Shown in pieces: positions 36,301-46,429 of a stretch of 64,000 nucleotides of DNA. Position numbers and translations under genes: made by a program. Below the pieces are notes generated by a model. The model was given only the letters and a program-made list of their open reading frames with translations. It was not told where the DNA came from and searched no databases. How positions within the stretch are numbered: position 1 is the stretch's first letter; each line of letters opens with the position of its first letter. The DNA comes from Phallusia mammillata (taxonomy: Eukaryota; Chordata; Ascidiacea; Phlebobranchia; Ascidiidae): the NCBI GenBank assembly GCA_003260075.1, contig QLIY01000035.1:220384-284383 (forward strand). The letters run 5' to 3'.

Positions 36301-37611
36301 AAGTATGGATGGCAGATCCAATCAATAGTTTTGAAATTTTTTAGTTTGTTTTTATCTTACCCTGAGTTTTTATTCTTCATTTTGTTTCAAGATTTTTGAT
36401 TTCCATTTCAGTTAAACGTTTTTTTCTTTGGTTTTTGTTTTAATTGTTGGATTTTACTTTTTATTTTGTTTTTACTTTAGTAAGTTTTACAAACCTTGTA
36501 GTGTTCAGTTCTCCATTGAGGTGATCCCGTCAAGAAAATGTTCTACTTTGGTTTTTATTGCAGAGAAACTTTAACATCGAAGCTTCCCAGTCTGACTCCA
36601 CAGAATCCAAACAACAACGCGCACTTTTTCGACGACAATATGAACGATTTTGCACGTAATCAAGATCAATTATTCCCCAATTATGAAACTTCTATCGCGT
36701 AGAATTTCATCGATAATTAAATGATTCGCTGTACCATTAATTAGGCCTTTTTTATTTCTTTTTGGTTTTAGTTACTTTTTTATGTTTTATACATTTTTTG
36801 TTTAATTATTGTTTTTTTATTTTATTTTTGTTTTTTTTAAATGAAAACCTACTGCTTTATTATTAAAAATATAAAAGTGTTAATTTTTTGTAAACTTTTG
36901 TAAGAAAGCGAAGTTGCGATGGCTTTGTGCGTCCGGAATGATTGAACTTATCGAAAGTAGAATGTAGATTTTAGAATGTGACCAATCATCACATTCCAAT
37001 CACCAATCAAAATGTAGCCATTTTACAACTCTCACCACTTTCACAGTAGCGACATTTTAATCGCGATTTCTATGTTTTGCGCGCGTGAAATCACAAGTAG
37101 TCACAAATCATCCGGCAATCAATTCCTTCGCAATCTTCCCAACCAACCTCAAAAACATCATTATGTAATTTCTCACGATTTCATCCCCATCCCAGCATCC
37201 ACGACGACCAATGAATTTCTCCGGCATCTCAACAAGAACCGCGTCAGTCAATTGCCCCGGCGACGCCGCCCCACCCGTTACGCGTCATCGGTTTACGAAC
37301 CCCAGGCCCCCGCAGCCCCCAAAGAGGGAAAGGCCCTTCGCAAAGTGTCGACACCAGTCAAAGGAAAGATGAAGCGTCTCACGGCCCTCGCCAAGACGGA
37401 CGGAGATTCGTTTTCGCGGTAATAGTTTGTTCTTTCGGGTTTGTGGTCATAAAAACGCGTATAATTCCAGATTAAATACTTCCCAATACATGTACATAGG
37501 GGATCGGTGATGCGACATCCAATCCATCGACCTAATCGCAAGAAGGGAAACTTCCCGAGTCCGGGGAATACCCCTGTGAAGATGCAGATTGGAAAGGTGA
37601 CGACCGTGTGA
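16393..37611 (+). CDS. MYO9: Unconventional myosin IX (motor-RhoGAP)
   Basis: Single-headed actin motor that carries its own Rho-inactivating domain. 38 coding exons chain in phase to 2315 residues: 16393-17205, 17826-17920, 17984-18046, 19499-19595, 19898-20047, 20172-20336, 20645-20764, 21686-21820, 22004-22119, 22497-22638, 23305-23488, 23980-24064, 25043-25187, 25417-25497, 25588-25719, 26150-26476, 26550-26638, 26726-26893, 27149-28239, 28875-29053, 29269-29444, 30614-30715, 30789-30936, 31044-31109, 31236-31368, 31430-31581, 31656-31811, 33105-33269, 33594-33699, 33833-33971, 34176-34320, 34421-34538, 34907-35144, 35683-35826, 36147-36302, 36564-36655, 37196-37418, 37500-37611. RA domain about residues 9-110; P-loop GKSGSGKT at 230-237 (K replaces the usual E); switch [11 protein letters not shown]; switch [11 protein letters not shown]; 5-6 IQ motifs to about 1035; C1 about 1828-1877; RhoGAP about 1908-2085 with arginine finger in EGIYRKS (about R1932). 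The C-terminus VTTV resembles a class I PDZ ligand. AATAAA at 37712-37717 and 39177-39182. Confidence 0.95.
17395..17858. repeat. Two doublets before MYO9 exon 2, one with a transposon end
   Basis: About 17395-17502 is repeated at about 17555-17662. The left copy ends in a transposon-like terminus, CCGTATTTTACGGACC..., and then a 10-G run (17539-17548). A second doublet, 17663-17754 with 17765-17856 around the G run at 17755-17764, includes the 3' splice site and first bases of MYO9 exon 2. Only the right copy continues into a full exon. Confidence 0.85.
17503..17538. mobile_element. Truncated DNA-transposon end present in one of two copies
   Basis: The sequence CCGTATTTTACGGACCATAA... starts right after a TA in the left copy. 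The right copy has the uninterrupted site (CAGTTAGTTGG at about 17656-17666), so it looks like the empty allele. A TA target fits Tc1/mariner-type insertion. The rest of the element is cut off by the G run. Confidence 0.55.
18300..18351. other. 52-nt poly-G run in MYO9 intron 3
   Basis: Pure G with no doublet at its edges, read as an assembly gap placeholder. MYO9 exons 3 and 4 on either side join in phase with no missing motor sequence, so no exon seems lost here. Confidence 0.8.
22906..23096. repeat. Doublet in MYO9 intron 10
   Basis: About 22906-22997 and 23008-23096 are copies with a few differences, separated by exactly ten G (22998-23007). Confidence 0.85.
25837..25985. mobile_element. 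Internal fragment of the hAT-like family, MYO9 intron 15
   Basis: It resembles the interior of the intact element at 55975-56291 over stretches such as CTGGTTTGGGCGAA, TAAATATGCCAG and ATTTCTTGGTCT, in the same order. Both ends have decayed, so no terminal repeats or target duplication remain. Confidence 0.65.
29470..30185. repeat. CGGGTT-rich repeat with doublet, MYO9 intron 21
   Basis: From 29470 the intron is rich in variants of GGGTTCGGGC and TACGGGTCTGA. About 29747-29955 is repeated at 29966-30185 across a 10-G run (29956-29965), with small differences. The low-complexity part is real; the doubling is probably an assembly effect. Confidence 0.7.
30245..30540 (-). mobile_element. tRNA-derived SINE, MYO9 intron 21
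   Basis: On the minus strand a tRNA-like head is visible at about 30300-30375. It has an A-box-like TAGTTTGTAGAGCG and a B box GGGTTCGAATACC, as RNA polymerase III promoters have. The acceptor stem pairs poorly, so it is not a functional tRNA gene. A tail region with GTTGGGAGTAACCGG follows in the plus orientation. Boundaries are approximate. Confidence 0.55.
31946..32162. repeat. Dispersed repeat, copy 1 (before the N gap)
   Basis: Begins GGGTCCCCTTCCCTGAAGGG and continues with ACACATATTGTTTTTGTCCGT and a T/C-rich run. Related pieces occur at 44703-44770 and at the right edge from about 63816. It abuts the N gap in MYO9 intron 27, so a hard-to-assemble repeat may be the cause of that gap. 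Confidence 0.7.
32163..32425. other. Assembly gap (263 N)
   Basis: Run of undetermined bases in MYO9 intron 27. It is also the approximate point where homopolymer runs change from G to C. Confidence 0.99.
32426..33030 (+). pseudogene. Redundant copy of the MYO9 C1-domain exons
   Basis: About 32426-33030 matches about 33554-34160 almost base for base, including introns. It holds the two C1 exons (32464-32569 and 32703-32841). Splicing them in place would give exon 27, then C1, ending in phase 2, while the next exon (33105) needs phase 0. The copy therefore cannot be read as a second tandem C1 domain. The few differences (for example G/A at 32869 versus the matching base in the other copy) look allelic. 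It is best treated as an unmerged contig end beside the N gap. Confidence 0.85.
34678..34769. repeat. Foldback in MYO9 intron 32
   Basis: The arms 34678-34699 and 34748-34769 are inverted complements with one mismatch around a 48-base loop. The loop itself contains a CCTATAAG...CTTATAGG pair. It is a small palindromic element. Confidence 0.7.
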
Positions 37612-38731
37612 AGAGAAAAACACATTCTCTCGACGATGGCATACTTTTTGTGGGCAGTAAAGAACAGCCGAGACACCTGAAAAGTCGGTAGGCCGGTTGT
37701 CAAGGCGTCAGAATAAACAAAGACACGTTGCTATTTATTACATAAAACGCGGAACATGTGTTTTCAAATGAACTTGTTTTTAGCAAAAATCTACGACCAA
37801 AAGTTAGTTCGCCAAGTGGTCAAGGGCCAAAACGTTTCATTCGCCATTTCTTTTGATGCCAGCTTGCGGTGTAGTGCCCATGCAGTGTTTGCAGCTATTT
37901 TACTTGATTTTTGTTCGTGTGTTTTGTCATCCTTTACTTTTTCCGTGCCTATTCGTGTTACTCGCTAGAGTCTATTTGTATGTGTATCGCATTATATCCC
38001 CATGTTCCATATTATTTTACGCCAAATTTTCTGTTTATCTGCTTTTGTTCGGTATGCTTTTTAACAGTCGACGCCAGTTGCTCAACTAAACAAGGCAGCA
38101 GCCATAACTTAATGCAGTGACGTCATATTGACGTCTATTCTGTGACAACTCATATAAACCCAAGCCATAATTCGAGGGAGTTGTATATTTCCGCTGTGCT
38201 GCAGTTTTCCATTGTAGAGCTTGCTATCTAAAGCCTGTGTCGTGCGAAGAGCCGTGCGGTGGCGTCGCAGCATGTATTTTGGTTATGTTCGGGGCCACTC
38301 TCCCTGTTACACTGTGTCGCGTGGTGCGCGGAACTTATGTAACCGATCTGTGATAGTTCGCGTAAGGTGCTTGCCGCTTTCTATTTAACACTTAATCCAC
38401 GGTACTACCGAATAATCCATGTGTATACATATACTTACTATGTACAAGTTTGTTCGTCTGTGCGCTTTGTTGGATGTACATGCTCCAAAGCCACCGCCAT
38501 TTAGTGTCGTAGCCAATTTCCAACCAATCGTTGTCATTATCATCTATGCCTATGTGTTATGCAAATCCATCGACCACGCGCACCACAAAGCCAACGGCAC
38601 TCTCACAAATTTGACACATAATATATCAATCCTTTCGCAACCCTGAGAACAAGGCGCCTATTTCGCGATGTTCATTCACGGTCATTAACACGAGGTACTT
38701 TCCACATTCTGCGGTATATTTAACATTTGCG

Positions 38732-38799
<68 letters not shown>

Positions 38800-40981
38800 T
38801 CTTAATACTGTAGTTTAGCAATGTCTGTGCTCTTGTACTCTATAAAGTTTATAATCACTCAATTACCTAAACATCGTACTGATTCCATGTATGTATAAAT
38901 GTGTTGCGTTTTCGTCTGTTCTGGTACTTTCTATTTAACGGCATGCTTTTACACAACGACATCAGATAGTTGACCAAGCTGACCCACGCTATACTTTTTG
39001 TTGCTTCTGTTTAAAATCGTCTTTTGGAACAGCAACGTTGTGCTTTTTGTTCCTCGCCTCCGCGCTTAGGCAAGCAATTGATCACCCGTTTGTTAATGCA
39101 AGCACTTGATCGTTTCTAACCGACAGCTCGCTATTCGAATCTTCCACGACCTGTACACCTGATTATTCTTGAGCTAAATAAAGAAAGGCTACTTATTGTA
39201 CTTGTTTTGATTTTGGTTGAGTTATGTTTATGTTTGAAAGAAAAAATAGCGACGCAATTGCATTATGACAAGAACAAACAAAGAGGCACCGATAGATGCG
39301 TCACGTTAGAAGTTCGAACGTTATGAAGGGCAAAGTCCAATACACAATTGGTGCTCAGCTGATAACTTCACCGCAGTTCTTACTTGCCCGAAAATGTTTA
39401 AGTTAGACAGCAGTTTGATGACAGATATATCATGAAAGTCCGCACCAAGTCACTAAACTCAAACAACCGCTATACGGCGCTTATTCAGAAACTTATTCTA
39501 CTCTGGTGGTTGAATTTAGGCCTACCATACCTGCTTATTTTGGATGACATGTCTGTTAGGCCTAGGATGGTTAATATCGCATGTTGCCGCATAGCAGGTC
39601 GCATGTTGCCGCACGGTGCCACATGGTTGGCTGTACAGCATAAAATGGGGCATGGTTTGAGGAACGTGTGAATGTAAGCCCCAACAAGGGTAAATGAAAT
39701 CAGATTGTAGTGTTACTTCAAAAGTCCTGATAACTTTTGCATGAAGTGTAATTTATGTTCATCAAAACTGCTTACAACGCGGGAGCCTACCATGGCATAG
39801 GCCTACACCAGGGGTGTGCAACCTTTGTTAGTGTTGGGCCAAATACAATTGCCAAAACAAGATTGTATAACACAAGGTGATTTTACTTTGTTGCTTGATT
39901 ACCAAATATGCTAACTACAAGTAGAATTCGCATTTGATTCTAGCCACATATTGCCAGGTCGCATAAAAAATGGCATCGGGCGCAATAATATGCTCAAAAA
40001 TATATAATAGTTGGACTCGTTTGCCAGTACATTTGAAATCAAAGCGTCTTTGCGGGCCGCACAACCTTTAACGAAGGGTCACATTTGGCCCGCGGGCCGC
40101 AGGTTGCACACCCCTGGCATACACCATGCGGTATTTAGTATAGACCTACCATATTTCCAGCCTCAAAAAGGAGGACACATTGTTGAAAAGAGCATGAAAA
40201 AAATACTTTAAAGGTCCCAAAATAATAAAAGCCTTTGAAATTAGACGGTATTGAATTATAGTTCGGATAAAGTTTAACGTTCATCACATCACTACACTAA
40301 CATAAACTTGTTTTTTTTTATTGTAATATCCAGTTTTTTTTGTATCAAAAATATGACGCAACGAATATGTCACGGTTGATTGCACGAAGTTCGCATGAAG
40401 CCCGATCAAAAACATGAACGGAGTGAAATAATGCAAAAATAGCAATTTTGTGTGGACCGATAACGCTAAGTGCTGCATAATTTAGTTTCAGTTAACGCGT
40501 AAGTAGTTGTTTCGTAAAGTTTCGTAAACGGTTTGTGGCCGCGAAGACTTCGTTTACAAGCATGCGTTTGGGCTACCTTGGTTCTATTCAGACTCTCAAA
40601 TCAAAAAAAAAATCACAATGCAATTAGCCTAATTATTTCTGGGCATCTTTTAGCCCAGCTCCTTTCTTTACACTAACCACTTCCCTAGGTAGCACCTAAA
40701 TATGTGCCTATGCAGTTGCATCTATTTTTCCAGCACTCATGAATTTAGCTGTATAGTGTCTATGCGTAAGTACTAGGTTTAATTAAAAAAAATAAAAAAT
40801 AAAGATGTGACCTTAAGTATTTAACACAACAGCAGTTTTTTCCTTGTTAAAATTTAATAAATGTGTATGTGAGCTGTTTTTGTCCTACAGGTCCATCATG
40901 TAAGTGTTGTCTACCTCAGAATACATTGCTGGATAAAAAGATTGTTTGTGCAAATTTTTAAATCAGTAGATTCAGTACAAT
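37612..40981. other. MYO9 3' UTR and MYO9 / UBXN7 intergenic region
   Basis: The MYO9 3' UTR probably runs to one of two polyadenylation hexamers (37712-37717, 39177-39182). A 65-base C run lies at 38732-38796 without flanking doublet. A hAT-like element sits at 39809-40116. The rest, to the UBXN7 start, shows no coding sequence I can support. Confidence 0.6.
39809..40116. mobile_element. hAT-like MITE, 308 bp
   Basis: Terminal inverted repeats CAGGGGTGTGCAACCT and AGGTTGCACACCCCTG (16 bases, perfect) enclose non-coding sequence with GGCCCGCGGGCCGC near the right end. The flanks are GCCTACAC at 39801-39808 and GCATACAC at 40117-40124, an 8-base target duplication with one change. End sequence and duplication length are typical of hAT elements. 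Confidence 0.85.
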
Positions 40982-43900
40982 ATGGATGATTCACTGAAGG
41001 AATTTATGGCTGTCACAGGTTAGTCCAAGTGACATATGATTTAAATTTAATAATACTGTTTTTTTTATTATGTAACATGATTTTTTTGTTAATGGTTGTA
41101 AATTTATAACATGCAAATATGTACTTGTCCCATGCCAAATCATTTCATCTTACAAAAGTGATGTATATGTTTATTTTTATGACTACTTTGTTCAACCATT
41201 GCCTAATTGTATGTTTTTTTTGTTTTTTTAAACGTTGTTCAATACTATGCTGAACCACTGTGTATTCATTTCGTTGCTCATTTGCAGTGCCTATTTTAAT
41301 TAAGCTAGGGGGTCTTGATGTATATATCTTGTAAGTGTTGATACTAGTGATGGGATGAGTACCCGGTACTCGGTATCAATGGCATCGAACGATTTCAGTG
41401 GTATCGATACTCGTACTTGGTATCGAAATATTTTGTCTCAGTTTTTGATACCAACATGCGAGTACCGAAGGCCGATTTACACCATAAGAATACAGGCAAC
41501 TTTATGCCAATACTTGCTTCGGACAGCAAAAAATTGGAAAAAAAGTTCCACCAGTTTACATATATCAGTGCTTTTCAACCGGGTGTATTGTACACCCAGG
41601 GTGTACCATAATTTTTAAAGAGTGTACCACTTGGATGGGGTGTACTGGAGTGTACCAGTTACAAAATATATATAATATACCTATGACCAGGTATCACAAT
41701 AGGCAGGTTTCAGTTTTAGAACAGACTGACTGGAGTGTACAATATATGGCACAACATGCATCTCAAGTGTACGTAGATTTTAAGCTACAAAACTCTATTT
41801 GTGACGTCATAGTTTAATATTTCACTTCATAATCATTGTTAATGGTATTTCTTTTTGAAGTAGAAAGTGGATTATGGCTTGTTGGTATTTTTCTCATCAT
41901 TATTTCTGTTGGGACCACAGAACCAGTGTGTTACAGGGTTGAATAAATTTTTCACTGGGGTGTATATACAAATTTTGAGTGAATGTTGAAAGGGTGTACC
42001 GCTTCAAAAAAGGTTGACAAGCACTGACATATTTCTTTTTCGCTATCACGTGGAGATTACATTTTTGGGCATGTGTGTGTGCCCCCCTGACAATGGCAGA
42101 CAAATTAGCCAATGATGCACAACTAAGTACAACACTACACTTAAGTAATCATACTGGGTACTCAGTTTGGAAGGTATATACATGTGGTACTCGTACTCGG
42201 TATCGGTACTCGCTTCAAAACCTGGTATCATCCCATCACTAGTTGATACCTAATTTGTTTTGTTGGCAACCATTTAAAATTTACTTACAATTAAGCCTAT
42301 ATTAAGCACAAGCATTTTCTACATAACTTTCACTTTTAAATTCATGCATAGTAAAATAAATATATTTATGTTTGTGTTGTTTATGTAGGAAGTGATGAAG
42401 GGACAGCTCAGAGGATGTTGGAAGCATTTTCTGGGAACTTGCAAGCTGCAGTTTCATCATTTCTTGATGGTGCTGTTACATCTGGAAACAATCAAACCCC
42501 ACCAAGTAACTACTTATATAACTTGGCTTTCAAAATTTATTTTAATGCCACTATTTATTATTTGTATAGAGTTTTGTTATGTTTTATTATTTTACAGCAG
42601 TTCCTGATGAGGTTAGAGCACCAATACCCCAAACAAAAGGTTTGTGAAGTAAAATATTATTTTTATGTAAATTGTTATCTTTTTTGGTAACACTTGTGAT
42701 TAACATTGTCAAAATATTTTGATTTGGTACAGCATATATTGCAAAGTTTTAACTTAATGCACAGAATTTACACATATCTTATTGTATGTCTACACAGGAG
42801 TTTTAATTGATGATTATGAAACATCGCCACAATGGATGGTACGACATCGACCTAGATCTGTATTTGATGGTTTTCGAAATTTTAAGTCAGAAGAGGGTAA
42901 GTAAAGATAGATTGGTAAAAAAATATTTTTTTTAAACCAGCCAACATACATCAAATGAATTTTAGCAATTTGGGTAATGCATCAATATTATGAAAAAGTA
43001 CATGTATTTACATTCCAAATATCTTAGGATAGTGGTGTGACAATTTGCTTATTTCTGTCCAATTCTTGTGAAAACGAAGTTCATGTTTATCAAATTGCTT
43101 GGCAGTGTGTTACATATTCGCAGTTCCTTAAATCTCATTTTTAATTTTTGACATGGGACTTGGAAACTCACAATCCACAATATTACACGTGTAGTGGATA
43201 GTGTGTCTCTGTTTGCAGAAATAAACATGTTATTTATTAACTACAAGATTCAATGTAATGCAATGTAATGAGGAAACATACTTATTTTGTAAAACAGGAC
43301 TTTTTGTTTTGTGGCTAATATTGCCATATTGTAAAAAGCTATTTGTTTCATTTGTTAATACACTTTGTTGTGGAATGTATATTTGAAGTTTATGAAACAT
43401 GCTATTTGTTTTCAAATTATGGCACTGTATTTTACTGTAAAACACATCAATGATTAAATTTTATAAGAATAAAACATAAATGTAAATGTTTTATTTTTAT
43501 AGCCTATTTTATAAAATTTAACTTTAATCGAACGGTTGAAAGCCTAAATGAAATAAGAAATTGCCACCTGGTTGCCTTTTACACATTAGACATTGCATAA
43601 CATGAGTTTACATAACAATACTATGCTTCTAAACTCCAATTTGTGCATTTTCAGATGCCAAACCTGGTTCTAAGAGACTGAAGCGCCTTGAAGATTTATT
43701 TCGCCCTCCACTTGATATAATGCACAAGGGAACTTTTCACACCGTGAGTTCAGAAAACTGTTGTTTACTTCTGCAGGATTTCAGTAATTTTTTTCAAGAC
43801 TTGTACAGTGCAACTAACACTATTCATCAACATGTGGTGTGCTTATGATAATATGTTGATAGTTAGTCATTAACCTGGCCAAAGGAAATTTTTAATTAAA

Positions 43901-46429
43901 CTTTTATGTTTAGGCCAAAGGAGAAGGAAGTATGAACAGCAAATGGTTAATAGTGAATGTGCAAAACATCAGAGAGTTTGTTTGCCAAGTTTTAAACCGG
44001 GATGTTTGGAGTAACAGCTCAGTAAAGTCCCTTATAAAAGAGCACTTTGTGTTTTGGCAGGTGCGGTTTACTGCAGTGTGTATCATAAATTCTTTTTACT
44101 TGCTTGAAACCAAGTGACATTTAGTGACTTACTTAACTCTGTGTTAAAGTTTAAGGCTAATACAAGTTTTGTTGGCTGTGGAGGGTTTCTGTTTTAAGTC
44201 AAGCACAATAAACTTCAGCACATACCTACTATGCATTTTTTGTCAATGGTGTGGAACCATTCTTTAACTGTCATAAACGATAATAACCATATTTTTATCA
44301 TAGCATATAATTAACCATCTCAAATTTCCACTTGTGAACTGGTCAAACCTATTTGTAGTAAATTTCCATGTATTTTTATTTACCAGGTTTACAGTGACAG
44401 TTCAGAGGGTGAGCGATTTATGAACTTTTACAGTGTCACTGAGTGGCCTCATGTCTCAATCCTTGACCCAAGAACTGGTGGGAGATTGGCCATGTTTAAA
44501 GAGTTTACAAAGGAATCTGTTATATCACAATGTAAAAAAATACATCAATTTTTTTTGAAACACTTTTTTTAAACGCACGTAAAAACCTGTTTTTGTTTCA
44601 GTAACTGATTTTATTGACAACCATGGAGTTCTGGAAGCAGATGACGGACAACCACCTTCGAAAAAAATAAAGGTGTGTAATGACTTATCTACTTGTCTTT
44701 TTTATGGGACACACATTGTTTTTGTCCGTAATTTTTGTTCTTTTATATATTTGTCTAATTTAGTTCTGTTTTTGAAAAAATCATTTGAAAATTTTAGCAT
44801 GACATTTGGGACTCAAGCGAAGAGATACAAATGGCTGCGGCAATTGCAGCTTCTTTGGAAGAAACGAAGCCCAGCGCCGTAGAGGATATCGACGATGAAG
44901 AATCACTTTCCAATGGGTCGAACTTTGTCGACGCCAGCAGTGATTCACGGGAAAGTCCCATTATCGTAGACGCTGAGGGTCCTGAACTGAAATCGAACGG
45001 TGCCAACAAAGAAGAGATAAAAGAAAAAGTCGAACTTGCGAAAGGACAATCAAGCGTCAATGGACGTGTGCCAGATTGTAATGGTGTTAACACGGCAGAC
45101 GACCGTGAAACTGGAAATAACTTAGAAACGTCGCCGCCGAAACGAAAACTAGTAAAAATATTTCCCAAAAAATCGCCGAGCGCGAAGGCATTTGACAAAT
45201 CTCGCACGCGTTTTGTCCCCGTCAGGTGCTACGAAACAGACTCTAATGGAGCCAAAGAGCCTGATGCTCCTAACAGCTCAAACGGGCCGCAACAATCCAC
45301 AACAACGGCAAAGTGTCGGCTTATGCTGCGCTTGCCGGATGGAAAGCGTGAAAAGATTGTACTGGAAGAGGACGACACGTTAAAGGTAACTAAGCAATTT
45401 TTTGATGTTTGATTTGAAAGTTATGCAGGCTACCACATGGAGGTGTAGTGAGCGCAACCGATCGAGAGAGGGTGTATGTTTGGTAATGTTAGCTAATGAG
45501 TTTCTCTTAAGGTTATAATCGTGTTACCATAAATGAACCAGGTACCACCGTCCTTAACCTCCCAAACTCCTTAGCTTGTCAGGACAGAGTCCTGGAAACC
45601 CCACACAGTTTTTTTGCACTTTGGTTCGTTTGTTTATTACTTCTGAAAGGCACAAAAAAGGGAAAAAGGCTGAAATGGACCCGTGCGGTTTTATACATAC
45701 CCCAGATAAAGGCGTTTAATTGTACACATGTGCTCTTGCGATAGGCTCTTGCACAATTCCCACACAAAACAGCATCCAAACACAGCACGAGACGAAACAT
45801 GTGATTAAAGTAGGTAAACACCATATCACAAAGTCGCATCTACATCCTATTTACTGGCGACAGGAAATATTACAAAGTTTAAACATGACTTATCAATACA
45901 GTTAAATTAAGTTACTACACATTTTAACTTCCTCGCAAGCTTTGAACTAGCGAGTCAAGACGAGCTGTTCGGGCAAACAACTATTTTTGCACAAATTATT
46001 ATTACAATCGCTACAGAGTTAAACTATTAGGTTGTTCTTTAATGCGAACTTCTGTATATTGCTGCTGAAAAGTTAGTTAGAGTAGAACGGGGTATTGCAA
46101 TGGTTTCAGTGAAAGTCAAAATGTTTCGCCCTGTAAGCAATAAAATAATGGTAAAATTTGTAAAAAATGTGCTGATTGCCAAGATGTCCAAGTATGCCAT
46201 TCTTAATTCTTACTACACATACTTTCCTGATATACTTGCAACAAAGATTTCATTACATTATTCGCAGGATCTTATGCACGTACTTGCAACAAAAGGTCTC
46301 GAAACGGAAAAATACGAAGTACTCACCAATTTTCCACAGAAGCTCCTTTCCACTATGGACCAGACACTCACGTTAAAGAAAGTCGGCCTCTGTCCACAAG
46401 AAACTGTTTTTGTCCGCGAAAAATTATGA
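40982..46429 (+). CDS. UBXN7: UBXN7, p97/VCP adaptor (UBA-UAS-UIM-UBX)
   Basis: Adaptor between the p97/VCP segregase and ubiquitylated substrates, and partner of neddylated cullin-RING ligases. Ten exons join in phase to 498 residues (human 489): 40982-41018, 42389-42505, 42598-42639, 42798-42896, 43655-43743, 43914-44060, 44387-44531, 44602-44672, 44798-45385 and 46268-46429. Domains: UBA about 8-45 (AQRMLEAFSGNLQAAVSSFL); the RSVFDGFRNF and LEDLFRPPLDIMHKGTF linker; UAS thioredoxin-like domain about 130-245 (NRDVWSN, VSILDPRTG); UIM about 256-271 (EEIQMAAAIAASLEE), which binds NEDD8/ubiquitin in the family; acidic and basic linker; UBX about 420-498. The UBX p97-contact loop reads NFPQ where the family has FPR. 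AATAAA at 46493-46498. Intron 1 contains two nested hAT-like elements. Confidence 0.93.
41345..42241. mobile_element. hAT-like element, outer (UBXN7 intron 1)
   Basis: Ends TAGTGATGGGATGA and TCATCCCATCACTA form perfect terminal inverted repeats. GTTGATAC occurs directly on both sides (41337-41344 and 42242-42249), a perfect 8-base target duplication. Subterminal regions carry repeated GGTACTCG and GGTATCG motifs in both orientations. No transposase is encoded. The element is 897 bases because a second one is inserted in it. Confidence 0.9.
41566..42026. mobile_element. hAT-like MITE nested in the outer element
   Basis: Ends CAGTGCTTTTCAACC and GGTTGACAAGCACTG pair with one mismatch. The flanks ACATATAT (41558-41565) and ACATATTT (42027-42034) are an 8-base target duplication with one change. 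The interior (461 bases total) repeats GGGTGTACC motifs. It interrupts the older element at 41345-42241. Confidence 0.85.
44703..44770. repeat. Dispersed repeat, copy 2 (UBXN7 intron 8)
   Basis: Short copy of the repeat at 31946, recognisable by GGGACACACATTGTTTTTGT followed by a T-rich run. Confidence 0.6.
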
